From contig NZ_CP038853.1 of the NCBI RefSeq assembly GCF_004792415.1, forward strand, positions 1,922,001-1,986,000: a stretch of 64,000 bases of DNA, read 5' to 3'. The stretch is from Pantoea vagans. Its GTDB lineage: Bacteria > Pseudomonadota > Gammaproteobacteria > Enterobacterales > Enterobacteriaceae. A program made the position numbers and the translations under genes. The notes under the pieces are model-generated. The model made no database searches. It saw only the letters and a list, made by a program, of their open reading frames with translations, and had not been told where the DNA came from. Shown here one piece after another: positions 28,152 to 36,879 of the stretch; positions within the stretch are counted from its first letter, which is position 1; every line of letters begins with the position of its first letter.

Positions 28152-29774
28152 TCACTTACCCTCATCATCTTCACGATAAACCCCGGCAAACGAGGCGTTG
28201 CCAAACGGGCTAAGTACCAGCCCTTTGATGTCATGACGAAATGCCTGCAGTCGCAGAGAGGAAGCCAGCGGCAGCACCGGTAACTCCTGCGCCAGAATCT
28301 GCTGCGCTTTATCATAACTGTCGATGCGGCCAGAGAGTTGTTGTGATAGCAGAGCATTCTGCAGCGTTTCGTCAAAGGCCGGAGAGCACCAGTGCGCGTA
28401 ATTGGTCTGCGAGCGAATCGCCGCACAGCTGAGAAGCGGGCGGAAGAAGCTGTCCGGATCGTTACTGTCGGTGGCCCAGCCTGACAGCGTCAGATCATGA
28501 TTCATCGCCATCAGCTGCGCCTCCTGAAAACGGCCCTCGACCGGCACAATGGTCAGCCGGACACCAACCTGCGCCAGATCCGCCTGTAACAGTTCGGCGG
28601 TTTTCAGTGGGCTGGGATTCCACGACTGCGAGGCGGCAGGCACAACCAGCCGCAGATGCAGATCGCTGATGCCGAGTGCGGCAAGCGCGGCGCGTGACTT
28701 CTCAGGGTCGTAGCCGGTAATGCGCGCATCATTGTCATAAGCCCAGGACGCGCGCGGTAATATCGAAGCGGCCGTTTCGGCAGTGCCGTAGTAGATCGAC
28801 TCCATTAACCGCTCATTGTTGATGGCCAGCGCCAGTGCATGCCGGACTTCAGGCCGGTCGAGCGGAGGCTTACGGGTATTAAAAGCCAGGTAAGCAATGT
28901 TCATACCGGGACGCAGCGTCATCCGCAGGCGCGGGTCATCGCGCAGTATGCTGAGCTGGCTTGCCGCGGGATAGGCCAGTACGTCGCATTCACCGGTTAA
29001 CAGTTTGGAAAGGCGACCGGTCCCGCCGGAACCAAGATCGATCACCGCCTGTTGCAGACGCGGCACTCCACGCCAGTAGTGTGGATTGCGCGCCAGACGG
29101 ATGTACTGACCGGTGCGGTATTCGCTGAGCTGATAAGGACCGGTGCCCACCGGCTGACGATCCATCTCTTCCTGACGGCCCTGAGCGGTGAGCTGGTCGG
29201 CATACTCTTTCGACAGTACCGGCGCATAGTGGGTCGCCATATGCCACAGGAACGAGGCATCCGGGCTGTTCAGCCTGAACTCAACCGTCCTGTTGTCGAT
29301 CTTCTTCACACTCTGGACGGAATCGGCAAATTGCAGACTATCAAAGTAGGGGTAGTTACCGCCGTTGACGTTATGCCAGGGATGATGACGGTCAAACATC
29401 CTTGCGAAGCTGAATACCACATCGTCGGCGTTTAGTGCGCGGGTAGGGCGAAACTGGTTAGTCTGCTGGAACTGGACGCCGCTGCGCAGATGAAAGCGAT
29501 ACGTCGCGCCGTTATCGCGTACTTCCCAGCTCGACGCCAGATCGGGCTTAAGACGATAGGTATAGGGATCGACATCCAGCAAGCGGTCATACAACTGTGC
29601 CGCCAGCGTATCGACAGTGAGCCCGCTGCTGGCCATCTGCGGATTAAAGGTGTTCAGCGTGCCGCTGACGCAATAGACAAAGCCGGTCTGGCGGATATCC
29701 CCCGCAGGCGCTGACCACGCAGGCGAACTCAACGCGCTGAGGCTGAGCAACAGCGAACATAGTAGTTTTGACAT
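28152..29774 (-). CDS. sapA: Sap transporter periplasmic binding protein SapA
   Basis: 540-residue DppA/OppA-family solute-binding protein (E. coli 547). The chosen start MSKLLCSLLLSLSALSSPAWSA gives a clean Sec signal peptide cleaved after AWSA; upstream ATGs at 29825 and 29867 would spoil it. Conserved SapA blocks include GFVYCVSG, YDRLLDVDPYTYRL and SSLRLQAFRHDIKGLVLSPFG. It delivers peptides or related cargo to SapBC. It is divergent from the RyhB-like RNA gene, with about 150 bases between promoters. Confidence 0.94.
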   Translation of the reverse strand: MSKLLCSLLLSLSALSSPAWSAPAGDIRQTGFVYCVSGTLNTFNPQMASSGLTVDTLAAQLYDRLLDVDPYTYRLKPDLASSWEVRDNGATYRFHLRSGVQFQQTNQFRPTRALNADDVVFSFARMFDRHHPWHNVNGGNYPYFDSLQFADSVQSVKKIDNRTVEFRLNSPDASFLWHMATHYAPVLSKEYADQLTAQGRQEEMDRQPVGTGPYQLSEYRTGQYIRLARNPHYWRGVPRLQQAVIDLGSGGTGRLSKLLTGECDVLAYPAASQLSILRDDPRLRMTLRPGMNIAYLAFNTRKPPLDRPEVRHALALAINNERLMESIYYGTAETAASILPRASWAYDNDARITGYDPEKSRAALAALGISDLHLRLVVPAASQSWNPSPLKTAELLQADLAQVGVRLTIVPVEGRFQEAQLMAMNHDLTLSGWATDSNDPDSFFRPLLSCAAIRSQTNYAHWCSPAFDETLQNALLSQQLSGRIDSYDKAQQILAQELPVLPLASSLRLQAFRHDIKGLVLSPFGNASFAGVYREDDEGK

Positions 29775-29925
29775 AGAACTCAACGATTTTGAGGCATTAA
29801 CCAGAGTGTATCGCAAAGCAGGCATAGTCCCAAAACCTGCAACCACTGCCAGCCTGATTTTCGTCATCGCAACTTAAAATGAGCGCACAAATGATGTGGT
29901 GATGAGAAAAGTTCTCAATAACCGC

Positions 29926-29957
29926 TTTACAGATGATAATAAGAATGATTATTATTC
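29926..29957 (+). promoter_or_regulatory. Fur-box promoter of the RyhB-like RNA
   Basis: A -35 element TTTACA (29926-29931) and a -10 element TATTAT (29950-29955) are 18 bases apart. Between and over the -10 lies GATAATAAGAATGATTATTA, close to the 19-bp Fur consensus GATAATGATAATCATTATC. Fur bound here would block RNA polymerase, as at ryhB in E. coli, so transcription is expected on iron starvation. Confidence 0.85.
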
Positions 29958-29960
29958 ACC

Positions 29961-30052
29961 TGCACTTCGACGGTGGCTCTGCCGAAGAAGAGCACGACAT
30001 TGCTCACATTGCTTCCAGTGTTGTTGCCCGCCTTAATGGCGGGCTTTTTTTT
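29961..30052 (+). ncRNA. ryhB: RyhB-family small RNA
   Basis: About 92-nt Hfq-type small RNA. The core AGCACGACATTGCTCACATT, continuing with GCTTCCAGT (29991-30019), is identical to the most conserved, target-pairing part of E. coli RyhB. A strong terminator follows (GCCCGCC / GGCGGGC with eight T, 30026-30052). A Fur box overlaps the promoter. RyhB represses mRNAs of iron-using proteins (sdhCDAB, sodB and others) when iron is scarce. The 5' stem is unlike E. coli RyhB. In E. coli ryhB lies near yhhX, not by sapA, so this locus is a relocated or second copy. Confidence 0.93.
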
Positions 30053-30113
30053 CATTTGGGGTGGAAGCAGCAGTGAGGGAGAGAGGAGGCATTCACTGAA
30101 TGAGCAGTCTGTC

Positions 30114-30542
30114 TCAAAAGGGAGAGGCGTTGAGGAACACCGGAACCGAATAAAGAACATCGTCAATACGAATGCCAGGCGAACTGTAAAATGCAAAAAT
30201 CTCTCCTTTAACCCTCAGATAGACCGCCTTGTCCTGAACCCGTTTAAAAGCGTTACCATCAGAGGTAATCAGGAAAGGTTGCAGGTTGTCGGTTAGGTTT
30301 TCTTTAAAAGACTCATCGTTTCTGGATGCATCATAAAGATAAAAGCGATAAGAGAAGTCTGTTGTGGCCCCCGCACTGGCTTTAGTGATGTAAAGATTAA
30401 TCCGGTTACTTATGTTTACTTTTTTAATAATCGACTGTTCCAGCGGTGACAATTTAGAGAGTTGCCAGCCTGTAAAGACAAATATTATCAGCATCAACAC
30501 CAGTAACAGTAAACGCTTTTTAAAAACCGGAGCGTTTTGCAT
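30114..30542 (-). CDS. putative immunity protein to the Ntox44-type toxin
   Basis: 142 residues with an N-terminal KKR followed by a hydrophobic helix (about 11-27), then a soluble domain, which predicts an inner-membrane anchor with the domain in the periplasm. It overlaps the toxin gene by 23 bases, the layout of effector-immunity pairs. I do not recognise the family; the immunity role is inferred from position. If it is correct, the toxin probably acts in the periplasm. The region is AT-rich compared with the neighbouring sap and psp genes. Confidence 0.6.
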   Translation of the reverse strand: MQNAPVFKKRLLLLVLMLIIFVFTGWQLSKLSPLEQSIIKKVNISNRINLYITKASAGATTDFSYRFYLYDASRNDESFKENLTDNLQPFLITSDGNAFKRVQDKAVYLRVKGEIFAFYSSPGIRIDDVLYSVPVFLNASPF

Positions 30543-30936
30543 AGTCGATCCCTGCTCTTATCCAATATTGATCATCAGGATCATCGCCAAAAGGAGATGC
30601 CCCATACCAGTAATTAAATTCCTCTTTACTGGTTCCGGCCCTGCTTTGCGCCCAACCCGCAGCGCGAAGTAAAACCGCTTCTCTTATTCCAGCGGCATAA
30701 CCCACAGCACCATAATGAAAGTTACCAAAATGCTCATATTGAGTCCCATACTGGAATTTGTAATCCCAGGGACCATGTCCTTTAACCTGGTTATAAAACC
30801 AGACATATGTAAGGGCTGACGGTCCTCTGTGAAAACGTGCAATCATCATATTGTTTATTAGAGAAACTCCAGGTGGCGTAAAAGATTCAATATCATAAGG
30901 CGGGGCTGGGGACGCAGCCAGAGCAGGATATCTCAT
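30520..30936 (-). CDS. Ntox44-type toxin, candidate T6SS cargo effector
   Basis: 138-residue stand-alone domain. The block FGNFHYGAVGYAAGI, with WFYNQVKGHGPWDYK before and FGDDPDDQYWIRAGIDYAKR after, matches polymorphic toxin type 44 (PF15607-type) as I know it. There is no signal peptide. It starts three bases after the hcp stop (TAA-ATC-ATG), so Hcp and toxin are co-translated, and small effectors encoded beside hcp are often carried in the Hcp tube. The activity of type 44 toxins is not something I can derive from the sequence. Aspartates in GDDPDD and the histidine in FHYGA are candidates for catalysis. Confidence 0.8.
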   Translation of the reverse strand: MRYPALAASPAPPYDIESFTPPGVSLINNMMIARFHRGPSALTYVWFYNQVKGHGPWDYKFQYGTQYEHFGNFHYGAVGYAAGIREAVLLRAAGWAQSRAGTSKEEFNYWYGASPFGDDPDDQYWIRAGIDYAKRSGF

Positions 30937-30939
30937 GAT

Positions 30940-31425
30940 TTATGCCTTATCATTCCAGCTATCTGAAAAAATAATATTACCATCACAATGCTTCCAGGTT
31001 ATTTTCTCATAAGCAAACTCAACGCACTCCAGATGATTATGGTTTTCTTTTTCGGGATCTTTTGTGTCATGCATTATGGGCGAAATACCGACAACCTTGA
31101 CATTTTCAAGTAGTATATTAAAATATTCTTCTTCCTGACCTGCATGGTTGATATTATACCATTTTAACTCGGCGGACATTAATGTCTTCCCTGTGGCTAC
31201 AGCTTTATAAAGATAGGGAGAAGATGAATCGAACTCTTTTTGAACGATAATGGGTGCATGTTTTCTTGTGCCTGTTGGCTTGCCTGTCATTGAATCAGTG
31301 GGCAGTCTTAAGTTATGAGAAAAACCAGTTACTTCTACGCTTCCTTCTCTATCTTTAACATCTACCGAACCTTTGATGATCGCTCCGCCATCATCCTTCA
31401 GCCAGAGGTAAGCTGGGATAGCCAT
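30940..31425 (-). CDS. hcp: Hcp, T6SS tube protein (copy 1)
   Basis: 161-residue Hcp1-family protein that hexamerises into the type VI secretion tube and carries small effectors. Typical family blocks are present: IPAYLWLKDDGGAIIKGSVD, GSVEVTGFSHNL, and PYLYKAVATGKTL with AELKWY. AAAGGA precedes the ATG. It is the first gene of a three-gene cassette (hcp, toxin, immunity). No other T6SS structural genes occur in the window, so it is an orphan that must use a machine encoded elsewhere. Confidence 0.93.
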   Translation of the reverse strand: MAIPAYLWLKDDGGAIIKGSVDVKDREGSVEVTGFSHNLRLPTDSMTGKPTGTRKHAPIIVQKEFDSSSPYLYKAVATGKTLMSAELKWYNINHAGQEEEYFNILLENVKVVGISPIMHDTKDPEKENHNHLECVEFAYEKITWKHCDGNIIFSDSWNDKA

Positions 31426-31860
31426 AGTAAAATCCTTTCAACTGTGAAGTAGTTTCCCTTTCGTACTGGTATTTAATGCCGGATTTATATATTTCTCAAA
31501 TGCATATTTTAAAAATAGAGCGCATGATGATTGAGATCAAGTTTTACTTAGTGCTTATGTATTATTCAGCGCTTTGACATGCCACTGTTGTGTGATAAAA
31601 AAAGAAATGGACTAACTCATTCATATCAATCTGCTTCAAGTGTTACATCAATCATTAACTTTCCTGCTGTCATGTTTGTGTCATTGTATTTTATTCGGGT
31701 GCTAATCAGAAAGGTTGGAGAAACTTTTCATTCAACTTTTAAATGAGTTAATGTCAGCTGTCGCTCCGTGAATCTGATATGGGATAATGTAATGCTGTGC
31801 TTAACATTTGCAGAAACGCGGTTATCATAAGCCCAACCTCCGGCCATCACATTCCTGACA
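31426..31860. other. AT-rich intergenic region between hcp copy 1 and the MFS gene
   Basis: No gene or known RNA is seen. It must hold the divergent promoters of the hcp cassette and the MFS transporter gene. The composition is clearly AT-richer than the core genes. Confidence 0.45.
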
Positions 31861-33096
31861 ATGAATAAATTCCAGAAAAATGCTCAGGCTTTTCAGCATT
31901 CATCCTTTCGTTATCTCTTTTTCGGACGTCTGTTCACGGTACTGGGGAATGGGATTGCACCCATTGCGCTGGCCTTTGCGGTTCTGGATATTGGCGGCTC
32001 TGCCTCAGATTTAGGCGTAGTGGTGGCATCACGTTCTCTGTTCAACGTGCTGTTTCTGCTGGTGGGGGGTGTTATTGCCGACCGCTACTCTCGCAGTCGG
32101 GTATTAGTGATTTCAGCGGGGGTTGCGGCGGTTTCACAAGCAATCGTTGCCTGGTCTGTGCTCGATGGGTCAGCCACCTTAATCAGCCTTACTTTGCTGG
32201 GTGCCCTCAATGGAGCGGCAGCAGGCATCGCGCTGCCTGCTTCAGCTGCGCTGGTTCCACAGGTCGTGCCTGCAAAGCATCTGCGTCAGGCCAATGCTTT
32301 AATTCAGCTTGGTGTTTATGGTGGCACGGTGATGGGGGCATCGCTGGGAGGTGTTATCACCAGCGCTGTCGGACCGGGTTGGGGACTGGCAATTGATTCC
32401 CTGGGCTTTGCCGCTTCTGCACCCCTATATTTCTTCATTCGTGCGAGCGCAGAGAAGGCAGGAACCTTGCCGGGCAACATCCTGCAGGATTTAAAAGAAG
32501 GCTGGGCGGAATTTGCTGGACGAAGCTGGATTTGGTCGATAGTCGTCCAGTTCGCTGTTATCAATGTCGCTTTCAATGGCATTGTCGTGGTACTGGGCCC
32601 AATGATTGCTGACGCCTCATTCGGACGCACGCAGTGGGGGATAATTGTAGCCGCCCACAGTGCAGGGTTAATTGCGGGTTCTTTACTGGCCATGAAATGG
32701 CATCCACGTCGCGATCTCTTGACTGGCGCTATGCTGGCAGGACTTTACGCACTCCCGATATTTATGCTGAGCCAGAATGCAACAGCAATATGGCTGATAG
32801 CCGGGTTCTTTATTGCCGGCACTACATTAGGTCTGTTCGGCGTAATATGGGCGCACGCATTACAGACTCATATCCCACCGGATAAGCTCGCCCGCGTGTA
32901 TGCCTATGATGCAATGGGTTCTTTTATTGCCATTCCCTTTGGACAGCTGGTAGCGGGTCCGCTGGCAGCACAATATGGTATGAGCAATGTGCTGCTGATG
33001 TCAGCGCTGGCCGTGATAATCGCTACGGCTGGCGTCGGACGGGTTCCCGCTATCCGGCAGCCTGAAAAGATGGGTGTTCAGCCGCGCAGTCTGTAA
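31861..33096 (+). CDS. MFS transporter, EntS-like exporter class
   Basis: 411 residues with about 12 hydrophobic segments. The MFS signature between TM2 and TM3 is GGVIADRYSRSRVL (about 69-82). The overall arrangement resembles the MFS_3/EntS-type drug or siderophore exporters. The substrate is unknown. It lies alone on the plus strand between two minus-strand T6SS cassettes, and its base composition is closer to the core genome than theirs. No strong ribosome site is visible before the ATG. Confidence 0.75.
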   Translation: MNKFQKNAQAFQHSSFRYLFFGRLFTVLGNGIAPIALAFAVLDIGGSASDLGVVVASRSLFNVLFLLVGGVIADRYSRSRVLVISAGVAAVSQAIVAWSVLDGSATLISLTLLGALNGAAAGIALPASAALVPQVVPAKHLRQANALIQLGVYGGTVMGASLGGVITSAVGPGWGLAIDSLGFAASAPLYFFIRASAEKAGTLPGNILQDLKEGWAEFAGRSWIWSIVVQFAVINVAFNGIVVVLGPMIADASFGRTQWGIIVAAHSAGLIAGSLLAMKWHPRRDLLTGAMLAGLYALPIFMLSQNATAIWLIAGFFIAGTTLGLFGVIWAHALQTHIPPDKLARVYAYDAMGSFIAIPFGQLVAGPLAAQYGMSNVLLMSALAVIIATAGVGRVPAIRQPEKMGVQPRSL

Positions 33097-33151
33097 ATGA
33101 TATATTTCTGAAGGCCTGAACAGTCCGTTTGATACCGGACTGTTTTAACAC

Positions 33152-33643
33152 CTAAAGCACAGGCCTTTCGTTCCATGCATCTGAGTAATGAATATTACCG
33201 TCGATAATTTTCCAGGTGATTTTTTCATACTGCAGACTCACACTTTCGATGTGATTCATCCTGTCGTTACCCGCTAATTTGACATTCGGGACGCCGCAGT
33301 TGACGCCGGTGATTTTTACATTTTCCATCAGGACGCTGTAATAGCAGACTTCCTGACCGGCGTCGTTAATATGGTAAAACTTAATCTCTGCGCTTTCGAG
33401 TGTCTGGCCGGTCGCGGCAGCTTTATAGAGATAGGGGGTAGAGCGGTCAACATCTTTTTCAATCATCATGCAAGAATGCTGACGCGTGCCGGTTATTTTG
33501 CCATTGGCGCTATCGACAGGCAGATTAATGCCATGACTCAGCCCGATGATTTCTATACTGCCTTCGCGGTCTTTCACATCCACGGATCCTTTGATATCTG
33601 CGCCGCCATCATCTTTAAGCCACATGTAGGGAGGAATTGGCAT
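33152..33643 (-). CDS. hcp: Hcp, T6SS tube protein (copy 2)
   Basis: 163-residue Hcp-family protein, clearly a paralogue of copy 1 about 1.7 kb away. Shared blocks are IKGSVDVKDREGS, PYLYKA-ATG-TL and QYEKITWK-DGNI-SD-WN. It differs most in the central loops (residues about 30-60 and 105-125). It lies last in its cassette, one base after the putative immunity gene, whereas copy 1 lies first in its cassette. Confidence 0.92.
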   Translation of the reverse strand: MPIPPYMWLKDDGGADIKGSVDVKDREGSIEIIGLSHGINLPVDSANGKITGTRQHSCMMIEKDVDRSTPYLYKAAATGQTLESAEIKFYHINDAGQEVCYYSVLMENVKITGVNCGVPNVKLAGNDRMNHIESVSLQYEKITWKIIDGNIHYSDAWNERPVL

Positions 33644-33644
33644 C

Positions 33645-33911
33645 TTACTTTCTCCTTATTTTTTTGATTAACGTCATTGTTACGAGGTAAAAAACGGTGC
33701 TGATAATCAATAAAATGATTAAATCTATATATGAATATGCATCATACATAGAATCAGCGCTTTCATTATCGTTAATAAATAACGCTAATTTCCTGGCCAT
33801 TTCATAGTTAATGTAAAGCTCCGGCGTGGGTAAAATATGTCCAGCGCAAAAAATCAAAACTATAAAGTAGCCAATTTTAAATAATCTACGGACAACTTTT
33901 TTTATAGCCAC
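33645..33911 (-). CDS. putative immunity protein to the Tlde1-type effector
   Basis: 88-residue, membrane-associated protein: a hydrophobic N-terminal segment (about 12-28), a short middle region, and a second hydrophobic segment (about 62-80) with a basic C-terminus (KKIRRK). Start GTG with GGAGGT eight bases upstream; it overlaps the end of the effector gene by 26 bases. Position immediately after a Tlde1 effector suggests the immunity (Tldi1) role, but I do not recognise the sequence as Tldi1. Confidence 0.55.
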   Translation of the reverse strand: MAIKKVVRRLFKIGYFIVLIFCAGHILPTPELYINYEMARKLALFINDNESADSMYDAYSYIDLIILLIISTVFYLVTMTLIKKIRRK

Positions 33912-34407
33912 CTGCTACTACCTCCACCCAACCGCGCGCCATGAGTGACCGTGTACAGGGAACATTAATAAGTGAAGTATTCATCAGGGCATTACGGATC
34001 ATTGCAAAATCTGAATTGTTAGCAATGGTAATGCAGCCCTTAGACACGGTTCCAGGATGCAGGTGGAAATTACCCCGCATGACACCCTCAATCCATGTGT
34101 AATCATCTATCCCCCAGTCATCGCACCAGAGAGCAAACCAGTCAGTTCTACCGAACTCATGGCGACCGATCCGGCTATTCAGCCAATCATGTACCTCTGC
34201 TTTCTTTTGAGAGAGCCAGTTGCCCTCCTTACGATCAATAATCCAGTATTTACCTGGAGAAGTGGGGCCGTAGTTTGGGAATGCCGCGCAATTTGCATTG
34301 TTCTTTTAGGCTCCCAGCCCAGAGTGAGCCATAAAAACCCCGACGCCGTACAGATTAAACGGCGCATAATCAGCACCATTGAGAATCATTTTTCCATGCA
34401 GTGCCAT
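33886..34407 (-). pseudogene. tlde1: Tlde1-type L,D-transpeptidase T6SS effector, in-frame stop
   Basis: The frame of 173 codons encodes MALHGKMILNGADYAPFNLY and continues to KKSCP without any frameshift, but codon 34 is TAA (34306-34308), between GVFMAHSGLGA and KNNANCAAFPNYG. The intact family (DUF2778/Tlde1) attacks tetrapeptide stems in the periplasm as an L,D-carboxypeptidase and exchange enzyme. The catalytic histidine and cysteine are present as H115 and C125 (FHLHPGTVSKGC), ten apart as in Tlde1. A sense codon such as TAC or TAT would restore the gene. A recent nonsense mutation is the simplest reading; a sequencing error or suppression is possible. Reinitiation at M110 would keep only the catalytic tail. 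Confidence 0.82.
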
Positions 34408-34783
34408 GCTTAATCCTTAAGCCTGTTAAAATAACCGTTAATTAATCTTTAAAACGACAGGAATGATGCGTCTGAATGACTGAATTAAAATAAAACGCTT
34501 TTTTTCAAAAGTAAATGGTCGGGCGGGTCATATTGGTTTGCGCATTGACTGAGTTAACATGTAATTCACATTGATCAGTGCAAATATGTGAAATCGAGAT
34601 TCATAGCCACTTATTCATATTACAGGAAAGAGTATTGTCAGGAAGGCTGGAGTCATTCTTTCAGACAGTGCTGACTTTTATCAGCCTTAATTCTGATATG
34701 GGCAAGGAGCCTTGCCCATAAATCAGTTGCCTCGCGTAAGGCAATGTTTTACCGGGAAGAGAGTATAAATCCTATAATATGGA
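34408..34783. other. intergenic region between tlde1 and pspF
   Basis: No gene is seen. A hairpin (TATGGGCAAGG / CCTTGCCCATA, 34697-34720) lies 64 bases past the pspF stop and may end the pspF mRNA, although no U-tract follows on the minus strand. The promoter of the tlde1 cassette should lie in the first part. Confidence 0.45.
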
Positions 34784-35785
34784 TTAACTCTCAGCCTTTA
34801 TATCGTGCTTTTTCATCATCGCGCGCAGCTGATGGTAAGTAACGCCTAATAATCCGGCGGCGCGGCGCTGGTTGTAACGAGCCTGGTGCAGGCTGGCATC
34901 GACCAGATCCCGCTCCTGCTGATTCTGCCATTGACGCAGATCCAGCGGCAGGGCAGGCAGGCCGCCGCTCTCCGTCTCCTGACTGGAGCGCGGGAGCACA
35001 ACCGGTTCGGATCGTGAAGCGAACGGATTAATAATGACATTATCCAGCGGCAGCTCGCTGCTGTTGTGACGATAGACGGAGCGCTCAACCACGTTTTTTA
35101 GCTCGCGAACATTGCCGGGCCAGTGATAATCAAGCAGGGCTTGCTGCGCTTTAGCGGTAAAGCCGGGAAACAGCAACAGGCCAAGCTCGCGGCACATCTG
35201 AATCGCAAAATGCTCGGCCATCACCAGAATATCACTGCGGCGTTCGCGCAGTGGCGGCAACTGCACCACATCAAAGGCAAGACGATCCAGCAAATCGGCG
35301 CGGAATTTCCCTGCCGCTGCCAGGGCGGGCAAATCTTCGTTGGTGGCGCAGACCAGCCGTACGTTAACCTGCAAGGCATGATTGCCGCCCACGCGCTCCA
35401 GCTGGCCGTACTCAATTACCCTGAGCAGTTTTTCCTGCACCAGCATCGGTGCGGTTGCCAGCTCATCCAGAAACAGCGTACCGCCGTCAGCACGCTCAAA
35501 ACGTCCCAGATGGCGCTTCTGTGCGCCGGTAAAGGCGCCGGCTTCATGACCAAACAGCTCAGAGTCGAGCAGATTCTCATTCAGCGCGGCGCAGTTCAGC
35601 GAGATAAACGGTCCCTGCCAGCGGTCAGAGAGATAGTGTAGCCGGCTGGCGATCAGCTCTTTACCCGTGCCGCGCTCGCCAATCACCATTACCGGTTTCT
35701 CAAGGGGAGCCAGTTTTGAAACCTGCTCCAGTACCTCCAGAAAATTATTAGACTCACCCAGCAGATTATCATTCGTGCCTGTCAT
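34784..35785 (-). CDS. pspF: phage-shock operon activator PspF
   Basis: 333-residue bacterial enhancer-binding protein without a receiver domain. The AAA+ domain (about 8-240) has Walker A GERGTGKE and the sigma-54 contact motif GAFTGA; the C-terminal helix-turn-helix is AAGLLGVTYHQLRAMMKKH. It activates the divergent pspA promoter with sigma-54 and is held inactive by PspA. The start MTGTNDNLLGE aligns with E. coli MAEYKDNLLGE. The gene order pspF / pspABCD is conserved. Confidence 0.95.
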   Translation of the reverse strand: MTGTNDNLLGESNNFLEVLEQVSKLAPLEKPVMVIGERGTGKELIASRLHYLSDRWQGPFISLNCAALNENLLDSELFGHEAGAFTGAQKRHLGRFERADGGTLFLDELATAPMLVQEKLLRVIEYGQLERVGGNHALQVNVRLVCATNEDLPALAAAGKFRADLLDRLAFDVVQLPPLRERRSDILVMAEHFAIQMCRELGLLLFPGFTAKAQQALLDYHWPGNVRELKNVVERSVYRHNSSELPLDNVIINPFASRSEPVVLPRSSQETESGGLPALPLDLRQWQNQQERDLVDASLHQARYNQRRAAGLLGVTYHQLRAMMKKHDIKAES

Positions 35786-35882
35786 GATGAATTTCGCTAC
35801 CCCTTAATCATTTTGACTATCTTAAAACATGGCGAAAAGCCTGTAAAATTTAAAATGTGATTTAAATCAAAAAGATAAAAAG

Positions 35883-35898
35883 TTGGCACGCATATTGT
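35883..35898 (+). promoter_or_regulatory. sigma-54 promoter of pspABCD
   Basis: TTGGCACGCATATTGT fits the -24/-12 consensus (TGGCAC-N5-TTGC), with GT in place of GC at -12. It is 53 bases upstream of the pspA ATG. The AT-rich 35830-35880 segment before it should contain the PspF sites and an IHF bend. Confidence 0.88.
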
Positions 35899-35950
35899 AT
35901 TAATCAGGCAGGACATCACGTTTTAAAACATTAAAAAGAGGAACATCATC

Positions 35951-36616
35951 ATGGGTATTTTTTCTCGTTTCGCTGACATCGTAAATGCCAACATTAATTC
36001 CCTGCTGGAGCGCGCAGAAGATCCACAAAAACTGGTCCGCCTGATGATTCAGGAAATGGAAGACACCTTAGTTGAAGTACGCTCTACCTCTGCGCGGTCG
36101 CTGGCTGAAAAGAAACAGTTGTCACGCCGTATTGAGCAGGCTGAGCTGCAGCAGGCCGACTGGCAGGAAAAAGCGGAGCTGGCGCTGCGCAAAGACAAAG
36201 ACGATCTGGCGCGTTCGGCGCTGATTGAAAAACAGAAACTCACCGACCTGATCGTCTCCCTGAAACAGGAAGTGGGCCAGGTTGAAGAGACGCTGGAACG
36301 CATGAAAGGCGAAATCAGCGAGCTGGAGAAAAAACTGACCGAAACACGTGCCCGTCAGCAGGCGTTAACCCTGCGTCATCAGGCGGCTTCTTCATCACGC
36401 GATGTGCGTCGTCAGCTCGACAGCGGCAAAATCGACGAAGCGATGGCCCGGTTTGAATCTTTTGAACGTCGCATTGACCACATGGAAGCGGAAGCTGAAA
36501 GCCACGGTTTTGGTAAACCGAAAACCCTGGACCAGCAGTTTACTGACCTGAAAGCGGATGATGAAATCAGCCAGCAGCTTAATGCGCTGAAAGCCAAAAT
36601 GAACCGCAGTGAGTAA
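35951..36616 (+). CDS. pspA: phage shock protein A
   Basis: 221-residue ESCRT-III-related coiled-coil protein. An N-terminal amphipathic helix ([19 protein letters not shown]) binds stressed inner membrane, followed by long coiled coil over the rest of the protein. In the resting cell it inhibits PspF; under membrane stress it oligomerises on the membrane. First gene of pspABCD. Confidence 0.96.
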   Translation: MGIFSRFADIVNANINSLLERAEDPQKLVRLMIQEMEDTLVEVRSTSARSLAEKKQLSRRIEQAELQQADWQEKAELALRKDKDDLARSALIEKQKLTDLIVSLKQEVGQVEETLERMKGEISELEKKLTETRARQQALTLRHQAASSSRDVRRQLDSGKIDEAMARFESFERRIDHMEAEAESHGFGKPKTLDQQFTDLKADDEISQQLNALKAKMNRSE

Positions 36617-36651
36617 TCATCGACGTTGCGATAAGTGATTAAGGAGAGTCA

Positions 36652-36879
36652 ATGAGCGCACTTTTTCTCGCCATACCGCTAACGATCTTCGTGCTGTTTG
36701 TCGCACCGATCTGGTTATGGCTGCATTACAGCAACAAACGCAACGGCGGTTCGGAACTGTCGCAAAGCGAAATCCAGCGGCTGCAGCGCGTCACGCAGGA
36801 TGCGCAGCGGATGCGTGAACGTATTGACGCGCTGGAAGCGATTCTGGACGCTGAGCATCCCAACTGGAGGCAGCCATGA
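36652..36879 (+). CDS. pspB: phage shock protein B
   Basis: 75 residues: one N-terminal membrane helix (about 4-24) and a cytoplasmic coiled-coil tail (LSQSEIQRLQRVTQDAQRMR). With PspC it senses membrane stress and draws PspA away from PspF. Its stop overlaps the pspC start (ATGA). Confidence 0.94.
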   Translation: MSALFLAIPLTIFVLFVAPIWLWLHYSNKRNGGSELSQSEIQRLQRVTQDAQRMRERIDALEAILDAEHPNWRQP

